Positions 1 to 5,357 of a DNA stretch of 6,134 nucleotides are shown here, piece by piece. A program made the translations under genes and the position numbers. The stretch is from positions 1 to 6,134 of the forward strand of contig JAGWSE010000356.1 in the NCBI GenBank assembly GCA_028869395.1, written 5' to 3'. The DNA is from Alphaproteobacteria bacterium (GTDB lineage: Bacteria; Pseudomonadota; Alphaproteobacteria; Caulobacterales; Caulobacteraceae). The notes under the pieces are model-generated. The model worked only from the letters and a program-made list of their open reading frames with translations. It searched no databases and was not told where the DNA came from. The first letter of the stretch is position 1; every line of letters starts with the position of its first letter.

Positions 1-768
1 CTCGATCACGCCCACGGCGCGCACCGGCCCTGCCGGCGCGAGCGCCAGCGCGCCGAACCAGAAGGCCGAGGCCGCCGCGCCGAAAAATCCCGCGCCCACC
101 GAGGCGCGCCAGCCGCGGGCGATGGCGATCAGGGCGGCGGGCCTGAACGCGGCCAGGGCGGTCGCCAGGATGGCGGTCTGGATGGCCTGGGCGACGCAGA
201 CCGAGGCCGTCGCCGCATAGATCGGATGCGCGGCGTCGAGCGCGTGGGCGGCGTCGCGGAAGGCGTTCAGCGCCACCGCGAACGCCGCGCCGGAGGCCAG
301 GCCCAGGAGCGCGCCCGCGCCTGCGCCCTTCATCTGATCGCGCCGCGGCCAGGACAGGATCGCAAGCCCGAGGGTGGTGAGCACGACGCCCGTCCAGGCG
401 CGCGCGCCGAGGGCGTCGCCCAGCCAGACCCAGCCGAAGATCGCCGCAAAGGGAAGCGACGACTGCTGCAGCACGGTGGCGACCGCGAAGCCCGAGCGGC
501 GCATGGCCACGAGGAGCGCGGCCGTGGCCGCCATCTGTGAAACCGCACCGCTGGCGACGGCGAAGAAGAAGCGCTGGGTCAGGTGCAGCGCCGCGCCCGG
601 CGTGAGGAGGGCGACGACGGCGAAGATGGCGATCGAGAACGGCAGGCCGAACAGGAAGCGAACCAGCGTCGCGCCCCATGCGCCCGCCTCGGCGATGAGC
701 GCACGCTGCAGCGCATTGCGCGCCACCTGCAGCGGGGTGGCCGCGACGGTGAGGAGGATCCAGAGCAC
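1..768 (-). CDS. EamA/DMT-family transporter, C-terminus cut off by the window edge
   Basis: This is a multi-pass inner-membrane protein of the drug/metabolite transporter (EamA) type; the substrate cannot be told from sequence. 256 codons are visible and the frame is still open at the left edge, against roughly 280-300 residues for the family, so the last one or two helices are missing. The protein alternates hydrophobic segments with short basic loops. It begins MLWILLTVAATPLQ and contains the typical EamA stretch around residues 85-135 (LLVAMRRSGFAVATVLQQSS, then an FAAIFGWVWLGD helix). That stretch closes the first of two EamA repeats before a PRRDQ loop. The start is taken as GTG at 768 because GGAG lies 7 nt upstream and no ATG is available upstream in frame. 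It follows leuA in the same direction after 45 nt, and a terminator-like hairpin in that gap overlaps its ribosome-binding site. Family call is firm; a role in amino-acid export is only suggested by the neighbour. Confidence 0.85.
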   Translation of the reverse strand, partial: MLWILLTVAATPLQVARNALQRALIAEAGAWGATLVRFLFGLPFSIAIFAVVALLTPGAALHLTQRFFFAVASGAVSQMAATAALLVAMRRSGFAVATVLQQSSLPFAAIFGWVWLGDALGARAWTGVVLTTLGLAILSWPRRDQMKGAGAGALLGLASGAAFAVALNAFRDAAHALDAAHPIYAATASVCVAQAIQTAILATALAAFRPAALIAIARGWRASVGAGFFGAAASAFWFGALALAPAGPVRAVGVIE

Positions 769-771
769 GGG

Positions 772-805
772 AAAACTCCGCCCGTCCCGTCGCCGGGAGC
801 GGGCG
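772..805 (-). terminator. Terminator-like hairpin after leuA, overlapping the transporter's RBS
   Basis: Read on the minus strand, CGCCCG (805-800) pairs with CGGGCG (784-779) and CCCG (797-794) pairs with CGGG (789-786). A CT/A internal loop separates the two stems and the loop is GCGA, a GNRA tetraloop. The stem is followed by GAG and then TTTT (775-772). This resembles an intrinsic terminator for leuA, with a short U-tract set back by three bases. The GGAG ribosome-binding site of the downstream transporter (779-776) starts at the last base of the stem, so the same structure could also limit its translation. Seen directly in the sequence; efficiency is unknown. Confidence 0.6.
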
Positions 806-813
806 CGCTGAGG

Positions 814-2394
814 TCAGAAGCCGCTGGCGACCTTGGCGCCGGGGGCGCTCTTTTCCTTGCGGGCCTGGAGGTTGTTGAGCGCGTTCACATAAGCCTTGGC
901 CGAGGCGGTGAGCGTGTCGGTGTCGGCCGCCTGGCCGGTGGCGATGCGACCGTCCTCCTCGAGCCGGACGGAGACCTGCGCCTGGGCGTCGGTGCCTTCG
1001 GTCACCGCATGCACCTGGAAGAGCCGCAGGATCGCCTCGTGCGGCACGGCCGCGTGGATGGCGTTGAACACCGCGTCCACCGGGCCGTCGCCGGTGGCGT
1101 TGGCGCTCTTGTCCTCGCCGTCGATGGCGACGGTCAGGAAGGCTTCCTGCGGGCCTTCGGTGCCGGCGATCACGCGCAGGCTCCTGACCTGGATGCGGTC
1201 GGCGCCGGAGGCCAGCGCGTCGTCGACCAGGGCCACGATGTCGTCGTCGAAGACGTGCTTCTTCTTGTCGGCGAGGTCCTTGAAGCGCTGGAAGGCCTCG
1301 TTGAGCGCGTTCTGGCCCAGCTCGTAGCCCAGGGCCTTCAACTTCTCGCGGAACGCGTGGCGGCCGGAATGCTTGCCCATGACCAGGTTGGATTCCACCT
1401 GGCCCACGTCCTCGGGCTTCATGATCTCGTAGGTCTCGGCGTTCTTCAGCATCCCGTCCTGGTGGATGCCGCTCTCGTGGGCGAAGGCGTTCTTGCCGAC
1501 GATGGCCTTGTTGAACTGAACCGGGAAGCCGGTGATCGCCGAGACATAGCGGGACGCGCGCGTGATGTGCTGGGTCTCGACGCCGGTCTCGAAGGGCAGC
1601 TTGTCGCCACGAACCTTCAAGGCCATCACGATCTCTTCCAGCGCCGCGTTGCCGGCCCGCTCGCCGATGCCGTTGATGGCGCACTCGATCTGCCGCGCGC
1701 CGCCCTGCACGCCGGCCACGGAGTTGGCCACCGCCAACCCCAGGTCGTTGTGGCAGTGTGTGGAGAAGATCACGCCGTCGGCGCCGGGCACGTTCTCGAT
1801 CACGTCGCGGAACATGTCGGCGTATTCGCTGGGATAGCTGTAGCCCACCGTGTCGGGCAGGTTGATGGTCGAGGCGCCGGCCTTGATCGCCGCCTCGATG
1901 CAGCGCAGCAGGAAGTCGCGCTCGGTGCGGGTGGCGTCCTCGGCCGACCACTCCACGTCGCCGCACAGGTTCCGCGCGTGGGTGACCGACTTGGTCACCA
2001 TCTCCAGCACCTGCTCCGGCTCCATCTGCAGCTTCCACTTCATGTGGACGGGACTGGTGGAGATGAAGGTGTGGATGCGGCCGCGCCTGGCCTTCCTCAC
2101 CGCCTCGCCGCAGCGGTCGATGTCGGCCAGGCCGGCGCGGGCCAGGCCGCAGACGGTGCTCTCGGTGACGATCTCGGCGATCTGGCGGACGGCTTCGAAG
2201 TCGCCGTTCGAGGCTATGGGGAAGCCTGCTTCGATGACGTCGACCTTCATCTCCTCGAGGATCTTGGCGAGCTCCAGCTTCTCCTCCAGCGACATGGAGG
2301 CGCCGGGCGACTGCTCGCCGTCGCGCATGGTGGTGTCGAAGATGATGACGCGGTCGCGCGTCTCGGCCTGCGCGGGCGTGGGGGATACGGACAT
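814..2394 (-). CDS. leuA: 2-isopropylmalate synthase (type 1 LeuA)
   Basis: LeuA is the cytosolic enzyme that condenses acetyl-CoA with 2-oxoisovalerate to give 2-isopropylmalate, the first committed step of leucine synthesis. The 526-residue length matches the full-length bacterial type (about 510-530). The N-terminal HMGL-like TIM barrel opens with DTTMRDGEQSPGASM at residues 20-34, including catalytic Arg24 and metal ligand Asp25. The other expected divalent-metal ligands are His213 and His215 (STHCHNDLGLA) and Asn249 (NGIGERAGNA), with the spacing usual for the family. The hinge region has AHESGIHQDGMLKN and MGKHSGRHAF. The last 130 or so residues form the LeuA dimer/allosteric domain through which leucine gives feedback inhibition in this family. 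The start at 2394 is preceded by a weak purine-rich AAGAGA about 7 nt upstream and keeps the DTTMRDGE motif at the usual distance. Expression is probably controlled by the leader peptide and competing hairpins just upstream. The gene looks intact. Confidence 0.98.
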   Translation of the reverse strand: MSVSPTPAQAETRDRVIIFDTTMRDGEQSPGASMSLEEKLELAKILEEMKVDVIEAGFPIASNGDFEAVRQIAEIVTESTVCGLARAGLADIDRCGEAVRKARRGRIHTFISTSPVHMKWKLQMEPEQVLEMVTKSVTHARNLCGDVEWSAEDATRTERDFLLRCIEAAIKAGASTINLPDTVGYSYPSEYADMFRDVIENVPGADGVIFSTHCHNDLGLAVANSVAGVQGGARQIECAINGIGERAGNAALEEIVMALKVRGDKLPFETGVETQHITRASRYVSAITGFPVQFNKAIVGKNAFAHESGIHQDGMLKNAETYEIMKPEDVGQVESNLVMGKHSGRHAFREKLKALGYELGQNALNEAFQRFKDLADKKKHVFDDDIVALVDDALASGADRIQVRSLRVIAGTEGPQEAFLTVAIDGEDKSANATGDGPVDAVFNAIHAAVPHEAILRLFQVHAVTEGTDAQAQVSVRLEEDGRIATGQAADTDTLTASAKAYVNALNNLQARKEKSAPGAKVASGF

Positions 2395-2401
2395 GAGAGG
2401 T

Positions 2402-2506
2402 TCTCTTCGCGGAGTTCGGTTGCGGGGCGAGGGTCGATCAAACCCCTGAGCGCCCGGCCGCGAGAGACGCGCAGCCTATCGGGTCGCCCAGGGGCTGCTA
2501 AGCCCC
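2402..2506 (-). promoter_or_regulatory. Leucine attenuator: competing RNA hairpins upstream of leuA
   Basis: On the minus-strand RNA three alternative pairings exist. Segment 1 (GGGGCU, 2506-2501) pairs with 2 (AGCCCC, 2496-2491) over loop UAGC. Segment 2 (CCCCUGGGCG, 2494-2485) pairs with 3 (CGCUCAGGGG, 2452-2443) in 10 continuous pairs with one G-U. Segment 3 (GGGCG and AGGG, 2455-2444) pairs with 4 (CCCU and CGCCC, 2433-2425), with a CUC bulge. 1:2 and 2:3 share segment 2, and 2:3 and 3:4 share segment 3, so they exclude each other as in classical attenuators. A ribosome stalled on the Leu codons at 2520-2512 would mask segment 1 and allow 2:3; one reaching the stop codon would mask segment 2 and allow 3:4. 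No U-tract follows 3:4. A further stem (UCUCUCGCGG, 2467-2458, with CCGCGAAGAGA, 2412-2402, one bulged A) would enclose 3:4 and bury the leuA RBS. Pairings are seen by eye; function is inferred. Confidence 0.75.
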
Positions 2507-2544
2507 AGCGAGAGAAGAAGTAGGCTGCTCAACCGCGTACGCAT
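2476..2544 (-). CDS. leuL: Leu leader peptide (attenuation leader of leuA)
   Basis: This 22-codon ORF has its start 150 nt upstream of the leuA start and ends 81 nt before it. The peptide begins MRTRLSSLLLLSLGLSS and contains seven leucines, four consecutive at positions 8-11. The Leu codons in order are TTG, CTA, CTT, CTT, CTC, CTG, CTT. In the parts of leuA I read, Leu is CTG or CTC, so the leader is enriched in codons that are rare in a genome of this GC content, as expected for a ribosome acting as a leucine sensor. The stop codon TAG (2478-2476) lies just past attenuator segment 2. There is no convincing Shine-Dalgarno sequence before the ATG, but a candidate promoter ends only 8 nt upstream, so a leaderless transcript is possible. 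The peptide itself probably has no function. Chance occurrence of such a Leu run directly before leuA, with three correctly placed competing stems, seems unlikely. Confidence 0.85.
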   Translation of the reverse strand: MRTRLSSLLLLSLGLSSPWATR

Positions 2545-2552
2545 GGCGGCTG

Positions 2553-2581
2553 GATTTACAGAAGAGGGCGTTCGGCCGCAA
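2553..2581 (-). promoter_or_regulatory. Candidate housekeeping promoter for the leader-leuA transcript
   Basis: On the minus strand TTGCGGC (2581-2575) and TGTAAATC (2560-2553) are separated by 14 nt. They match the Caulobacter sigma-73 consensus (TTGACGS, 10-14 nt, GCTANAWC) at 5 of 7 and 6 of 8 positions. The expected start of transcription, about 5-8 nt past the -10, falls within a few bases of the leader ATG at 2544. This is the only AT-containing element in an otherwise GC-rich gap between the GST stop and the leader. Seen by eye against a remembered consensus, not scored. Confidence 0.5.
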
Positions 2582-2603
2582 GCATCTTGCGCGCGGCGCG
2601 GCC
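2574..2603 (-). terminator. Possible hairpin after the GST gene
   Basis: Directly after the GST stop codon, on the minus strand, GGCCGC (2603-2598) is the complement of GCGGCC (2579-2574), and inside it GCAAG (minus strand) pairs with CTTGC across an ATG loop. The two foldings compete for some bases. There is no T-run, and the right arm overlaps the -35 of the candidate leuL promoter. It may end GST transcription weakly, or may simply be GC-rich chance. Confidence 0.25.
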
Positions 2604-3224
2604 TTAAGCCGCCTTTTTGGCAAGAACCTTCCTCACCGCCGGTCGCTCCGCCATGCGCTGGCGGTGCTCCAGCACCTTCGGGAACTGCCCCGGATCGACG
2701 CCGTCGCCCTCCAGCCAGCCGGCCAGGGTGAAGAGGTAGGGATCGCAGATGGAATAGGCCTCGCCCAGCACCCAAGGCCCCCTGAACAGCTCGTCCTCGA
2801 TCAGCCTGAAACAGGCGCCGACGCTTTGCGGGACCTTGCGGGCCATGTCAGCAAAGGAGCTCTCCTCGTCGGCCCAGCGGTAGCCGCGGTGCCGGTGGGC
2901 GTGGGCGACGTGGACGGTCGAGGCGAGATAGCTGTTGAACGCCTGCGCCTGGGCGAAGGCGAAGGGGTCGTCCAGCGGCGCAAGCCTCGCCTGCGGGAAG
3001 GCCTGGGCGATGTAGGCCAGGATGGCCGGGCTTTCCGTCAGCACGCCGCGGTCCGTGACGAGGGCGGGGACGCGGCCGTTCGGATTGACGGCGAGATACT
3101 CGGGTCGCCGCTGGTCGCCGTCGCGCGTGCTGATGACCGCCAGCTCGTAGTCCGCACCGGCCTCCTCCAGGGCGATGGCCGAGGCGAGCGAACAGGAACC
3201 CCAGGCGTGGAACAGCTTCATCAT
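2604..3224 (-). CDS. Glutathione S-transferase, beta-class-like
   Basis: A cytosolic glutathione transferase-fold protein of 206 residues, normal for the family, which conjugates glutathione to electrophiles or reduces substrates with it. The thioredoxin-like N-terminal domain (about residues 1-80) starts MMKLFHAWGSCSLASAIALE, the beta-class GxCSLA pattern with Cys11 at the position of the beta-class catalytic cysteine. It continues with NPNGRVPAL (47-55, including the cis-proline Pro53) and TESPAI (63-68), the Glu-Ser pair that holds the glutathione gamma-glutamyl group. The helical C-terminal domain has an unusual histidine-rich stretch HVAHAHRHRGYRW at 105-117, in the region that lines the substrate pocket. 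Two ATGs in a row are possible starts. 3224 gives an ATGA overlap with the upstream stop, while 3221 would put the cysteine at position 10 as in other beta-class enzymes. The overlap implies translational coupling to the VTT gene. Substrate unknown. Confidence 0.92.
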   Translation of the reverse strand: MMKLFHAWGSCSLASAIALEEAGADYELAVISTRDGDQRRPEYLAVNPNGRVPALVTDRGVLTESPAILAYIAQAFPQARLAPLDDPFAFAQAQAFNSYLASTVHVAHAHRHRGYRWADEESSFADMARKVPQSVGACFRLIEDELFRGPWVLGEAYSICDPYLFTLAGWLEGDGVDPGQFPKVLEHRQRMAERPAVRKVLAKKAA

Positions 3225-3955
3225 GCCGCTTCGTCCTTCTCCTGAGCCGCCGCGGCGGCCTCGCGCGCCTTCAGCCACCTGCGCGCATACCAGCCGATCC
3301 CCAGCCAGACGACGATCACGCCGACGATGGCGGCGATGTGGTCCGTCCCGCCCTTGCCGGCCATCAGGCTGGCCACCGAACTGCCGGCGAAGGCGGTGAG
3401 TGCGATCTTGGGCACGATGCCGAGGCCGGTGCCGACCGCGAAGTCGAACACCCGCATGGGCGTCACGCCGGCCGCCATGTTGACGACGATGAAGGGCGCC
3501 GAGGGCACCAGGCGCACGATCAGGCTCGCGAAGAAGCCGTTGCGGCCGACCAGCTCGATGAACTGCCGAAGGCCCTCGCCAGAGAAGGTCTTCAGCGTCC
3601 GGGCTCCGGCGAGGCGGCCGAGATAGAAGCCCACCAGGGAGGAGACCATGGTGCCGATCCAGCTGTAGGCGAACCCCGCCCAGGCGCCGAACGCGACCAC
3701 CGCGGCGGCGATCAGCATGAACTGCGGCACGCCCAGGAACGCCAGCACGGCGAACCCCGCCACCGCGACCGGCAGGGCCCAGGGCCCGCTGGCCGCGCCC
3801 AGCCAATGCTCGACCGTCGTCTCGCCGCCGAAGCCCAGCACCTGGGCCCCGAAGAAGAAGACGATACCGACCCCGCCGAACAGCACGAAGGAGACCAGGA
3901 GCGCCCGCCACGCCTTGGCGTCCATGTTCGAGAGGAAGGCGAAGAGCCGACGCAT
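3221..3955 (-). CDS. TVP38/TMEM64 (VTT domain) membrane protein
   Basis: A 244-residue inner-membrane protein of the VTT/DedA-like superfamily. Eukaryotic relatives are lipid scramblases and bacterial DedA proteins affect lipid-carrier recycling and membrane potential, but the function of bacterial TVP38-type members is mostly unsettled. A first helix spans about residues 17-40. The VTT core follows, with LAFLGVPQFMLIAAAVVAFG (71-90), the GFYLGRLAG re-entrant region (109-117) and the signature RLVPSAPFIVVNMAAG (148-163). A last helix (about 206-223) leads to a basic, then Ala/Glu-rich cytoplasmic tail (KAREAAAAAQEKDEAA). The start at 3955 has GAGG 6 nt upstream, placed in a perfect palindrome GAGGCGCCTC (3956-3965). 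Its stop overlaps the GST start by 4 nt (ATGA), so the two are almost certainly one operon. The same DNA read in the GST frame stays open for about 250 codons, giving a false 459-codon fusion ORF. Confidence 0.88.
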   Translation of the reverse strand: MRRLFAFLSNMDAKAWRALLVSFVLFGGVGIVFFFGAQVLGFGGETTVEHWLGAASGPWALPVAVAGFAVLAFLGVPQFMLIAAAVVAFGAWAGFAYSWIGTMVSSLVGFYLGRLAGARTLKTFSGEGLRQFIELVGRNGFFASLIVRLVPSAPFIVVNMAAGVTPMRVFDFAVGTGLGIVPKIALTAFAGSSVASLMAGKGGTDHIAAIVGVIVVWLGIGWYARRWLKAREAAAAAQEKDEAA

Positions 3956-4026
3956 GAGGCGCCTCAGGTCGCCGATGCGGCACGCCCGGTCAAGGTGCGC
4001 TGCAACATGCCCGGTTCCCCGGAGCG

Positions 4027-4065
4027 GCGGGTTGGGATAAACCCGCGGGCGTTCCGCAAACCCGC
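4027..4065 (+). promoter_or_regulatory. Inverted and direct repeats in the divergent gap before the aminotransferase
   Basis: In the 128-nt gap between the divergent VTT and aminotransferase genes, GCGGGTT (4027-4033) is followed six bases later by its perfect complement AACCCGC (4040-4046). AAACCCGC occurs at 4039-4046 and again at 4058-4065, a 19-nt period, close to two helical turns. GATAAACC (4036-4043) inside the inverted repeat resembles an alphaproteobacterial -10, though I see no good -35. This could be an operator over the aminotransferase promoter or a 5'-UTR hairpin. The repeats are certain; the role is inferred. Confidence 0.35.
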
Positions 4066-4083
4066 AGCCAGAGACTGCCCGCC

Positions 4084-5286
4084 ATGTCGCTCGAATCCGC
4101 CGCGCTCGCCCGCGTGAAGCCCTCCGCCACCATGGCGGCGGATGCGAAAGCGCGCGAACTGCGGGCGCAGGGCCGCAATGTGATCTCGCTCGCCGCGGGC
4201 GAGCCCGACTTCGACACGCCGGACAACATCAAGGACGCCGCGATCAAGGCCATCCGCGACGGCAAGACGAAGTACACCAACGTCGACGGCATCCCGGAGC
4301 TGAAGGAGGCGATCTGCGCCAAGTTCGCGCGCGAGAACGGCCTCACCTACAAGCCCAGCCAGATCAACGTCTCGCCCGGCGGCAAGCCGGTGATCTTCAA
4401 CGCCCTGATGGCGACGCTGAATCCCGGCGACGAGGTGATCGTTCCGGCGCCCTACTGGGTCAGCTATCCCGACATGGTGGCGCTGGCCGGGGGCACGCCC
4501 AGGGCGGTGATGACCACCGCCGAGAACGGCTTCAAGCTCCAGCCCGATGCGCTGGAGGCGGCGATCACGGCCAAGACGCGCTGGATCATCCTGAACTCGC
4601 CGTCGAACCCGTCCGGCGCGGCCTACACAAAGGCCGAGCTGCGCGCGCTGGCCGACGTGCTGCTGCGCCATCCGCAGGTGTGGATCCTGACGGACGACAT
4701 GTACGAGCACCTGGTCTACGGCGAGTTCGAGTTCTTCACGATCGCCCAGGTCGAGCCCGGACTCTACGACCGGACGCTGACCATGAACGGTGTCTCGAAG
4801 GCCTATGCCATGACCGGCTGGCGGATCGGCTACGCCGGCGGCCCGGAGCCGCTGATCAAGGCCATGGCCAAGGTGGAGAGCCAGACCACCTCCAACCCCT
4901 GCTCCATCTCGCAATGGGCGGCGGTCGAGGCGCTGAACGGGACGCAGGCCTTCATCAAGCCGAACCAGAAGAAGTTCGAGGAGCGGCGCGACCTCGTCGT
5001 CTCCATGTTGAACCAGGCCCGCGGCATCCACTGCCCGACGCCCGAAGGCGCGTTCTACGTCTATCCCTCGATCGAGGGCCTGATCGGCAAGACCGCGCCG
5101 TCGGGCGCGGCGATCAACACCGACGAGGACTTCGCGGTCGAGTTGCTGGAAACCGAAGGCGTGGCGCTGGTGTTCGGCGCGGCCTTCGGCCTCTCGCCGT
5201 TCTTCCGGATCAGCTACGCGACCTCGAACGCTAACCTGGAAGAGGCCTGCCACCGCATCCAGCGGTTCTGCGGCTCCCTGACGTAG
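4084..5286 (+). CDS. aspC: Aspartate aminotransferase, class I, subgroup I-gamma
   Basis: A cytosolic PLP enzyme, 400 residues, that exchanges the amino group between aspartate and 2-oxoglutarate; some alphaproteobacterial relatives also accept prephenate. The fold-type I landmarks are all present. They are Asn175 in ILNSPSNPSG, Asp204 and Tyr207 in ILTDDMYEHL, the Schiff-base Lys239 in NGVSKAYAMTGWRIGYAGG, and the substrate-carboxylate Arg375 in SPFFRISYA. Gly-Gly-Lys at 99-101 (SPGGKPVIFNAL) holds the lysine used by bacterial I-gamma enzymes for the side-chain carboxylate. The N-terminal LAAGEPDFDTP (36-46) is typical. The ATG at 4084 has only a weak GAGA upstream, but the N-terminus MSLESAALARVKPSATM matches the usual start of this family. 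It is divergent from the VTT operon and followed at once by a tight hairpin. The gene is intact. The general aspartate aminotransferase call is strong; exact substrate range cannot be read from sequence. Confidence 0.94.
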   Translation: MSLESAALARVKPSATMAADAKARELRAQGRNVISLAAGEPDFDTPDNIKDAAIKAIRDGKTKYTNVDGIPELKEAICAKFARENGLTYKPSQINVSPGGKPVIFNALMATLNPGDEVIVPAPYWVSYPDMVALAGGTPRAVMTTAENGFKLQPDALEAAITAKTRWIILNSPSNPSGAAYTKAELRALADVLLRHPQVWILTDDMYEHLVYGEFEFFTIAQVEPGLYDRTLTMNGVSKAYAMTGWRIGYAGGPEPLIKAMAKVESQTTSNPCSISQWAAVEALNGTQAFIKPNQKKFEERRDLVVSMLNQARGIHCPTPEGAFYVYPSIEGLIGKTAPSGAAINTDEDFAVELLETEGVALVFGAAFGLSPFFRISYATSNANLEEACHRIQRFCGSLT

Positions 5287-5304
5287 CCTTCCCTGTTGGG
5301 GAGG
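5287..5304 (+). terminator. Hairpin directly after the aminotransferase stop
   Basis: CCTTCCC (5287-5293) pairs with GGGGAGG (5298-5304), seven pairs in RNA with one G-U, closed by a TGTT loop. It begins at the base after the TAG stop. There is no T-run after it, so it may act as an mRNA 3'-end stabiliser or work with Rho. GGGGAGG is also complementary to CCTCCCC at 5333-5339, so this hairpin competes with a longer-range fold. Confidence 0.45.
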
Positions 5305-5326
5305 AGCGGATCGCGCGCCGGCGTGA

Positions 5327-5356
5327 GCCGTCCCTCCCCGTCAAGGCAGGGACGGC
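5327..5356. terminator. Nine-bp inverted repeat between convergent genes
   Basis: GCCGTCCCT (5327-5335) and AGGGACGGC (5348-5356) are perfect complements around a 12-nt loop. The repeat lies between the aminotransferase and the convergent DUF2171-like gene and ends one base before the latter's stop codon. Its position suits a bidirectional transcript end, though neither side has a T-run. Confidence 0.5.
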
Positions 5357-5357
5357 C

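Noticed and set aside
226..811. Plus-strand ORFs opposite the EamA transporter (226-540, 374-811)
   Set aside because: They lack hydrophobic or domain structure and have Arg/Ala-rich shadow composition. The minus strand is a continuous membrane protein with a proper RBS.
583..2523. 646-codon plus-strand ORF opposite leuA and its leader
   Set aside because: It is a high-GC shadow: its sequence is low-complexity His/Gly/Val/Asp-rich with no domain, while the minus-strand frame is an intact LeuA with all catalytic residues.
3225..3983. Upstream half of a 459-codon minus-strand ORF that appears fused to the GST
   Set aside because: This part overlaps the VTT protein in another frame and is Arg/Gly-rich noise. 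The GST proper begins at the ATGA overlap at 3224.
3987..3993. TTGACCG on the minus strand as a -35 for the VTT-GST operon
   Set aside because: No acceptable -10 is present 10-18 nt downstream, so I do not call a promoter from it.
3964..5253. 429-codon minus-strand ORF opposite the aminotransferase
   Set aside because: It is Arg/Gly/Asp-rich shadow sequence. The plus strand encodes an aminotransferase with every expected active-site residue.
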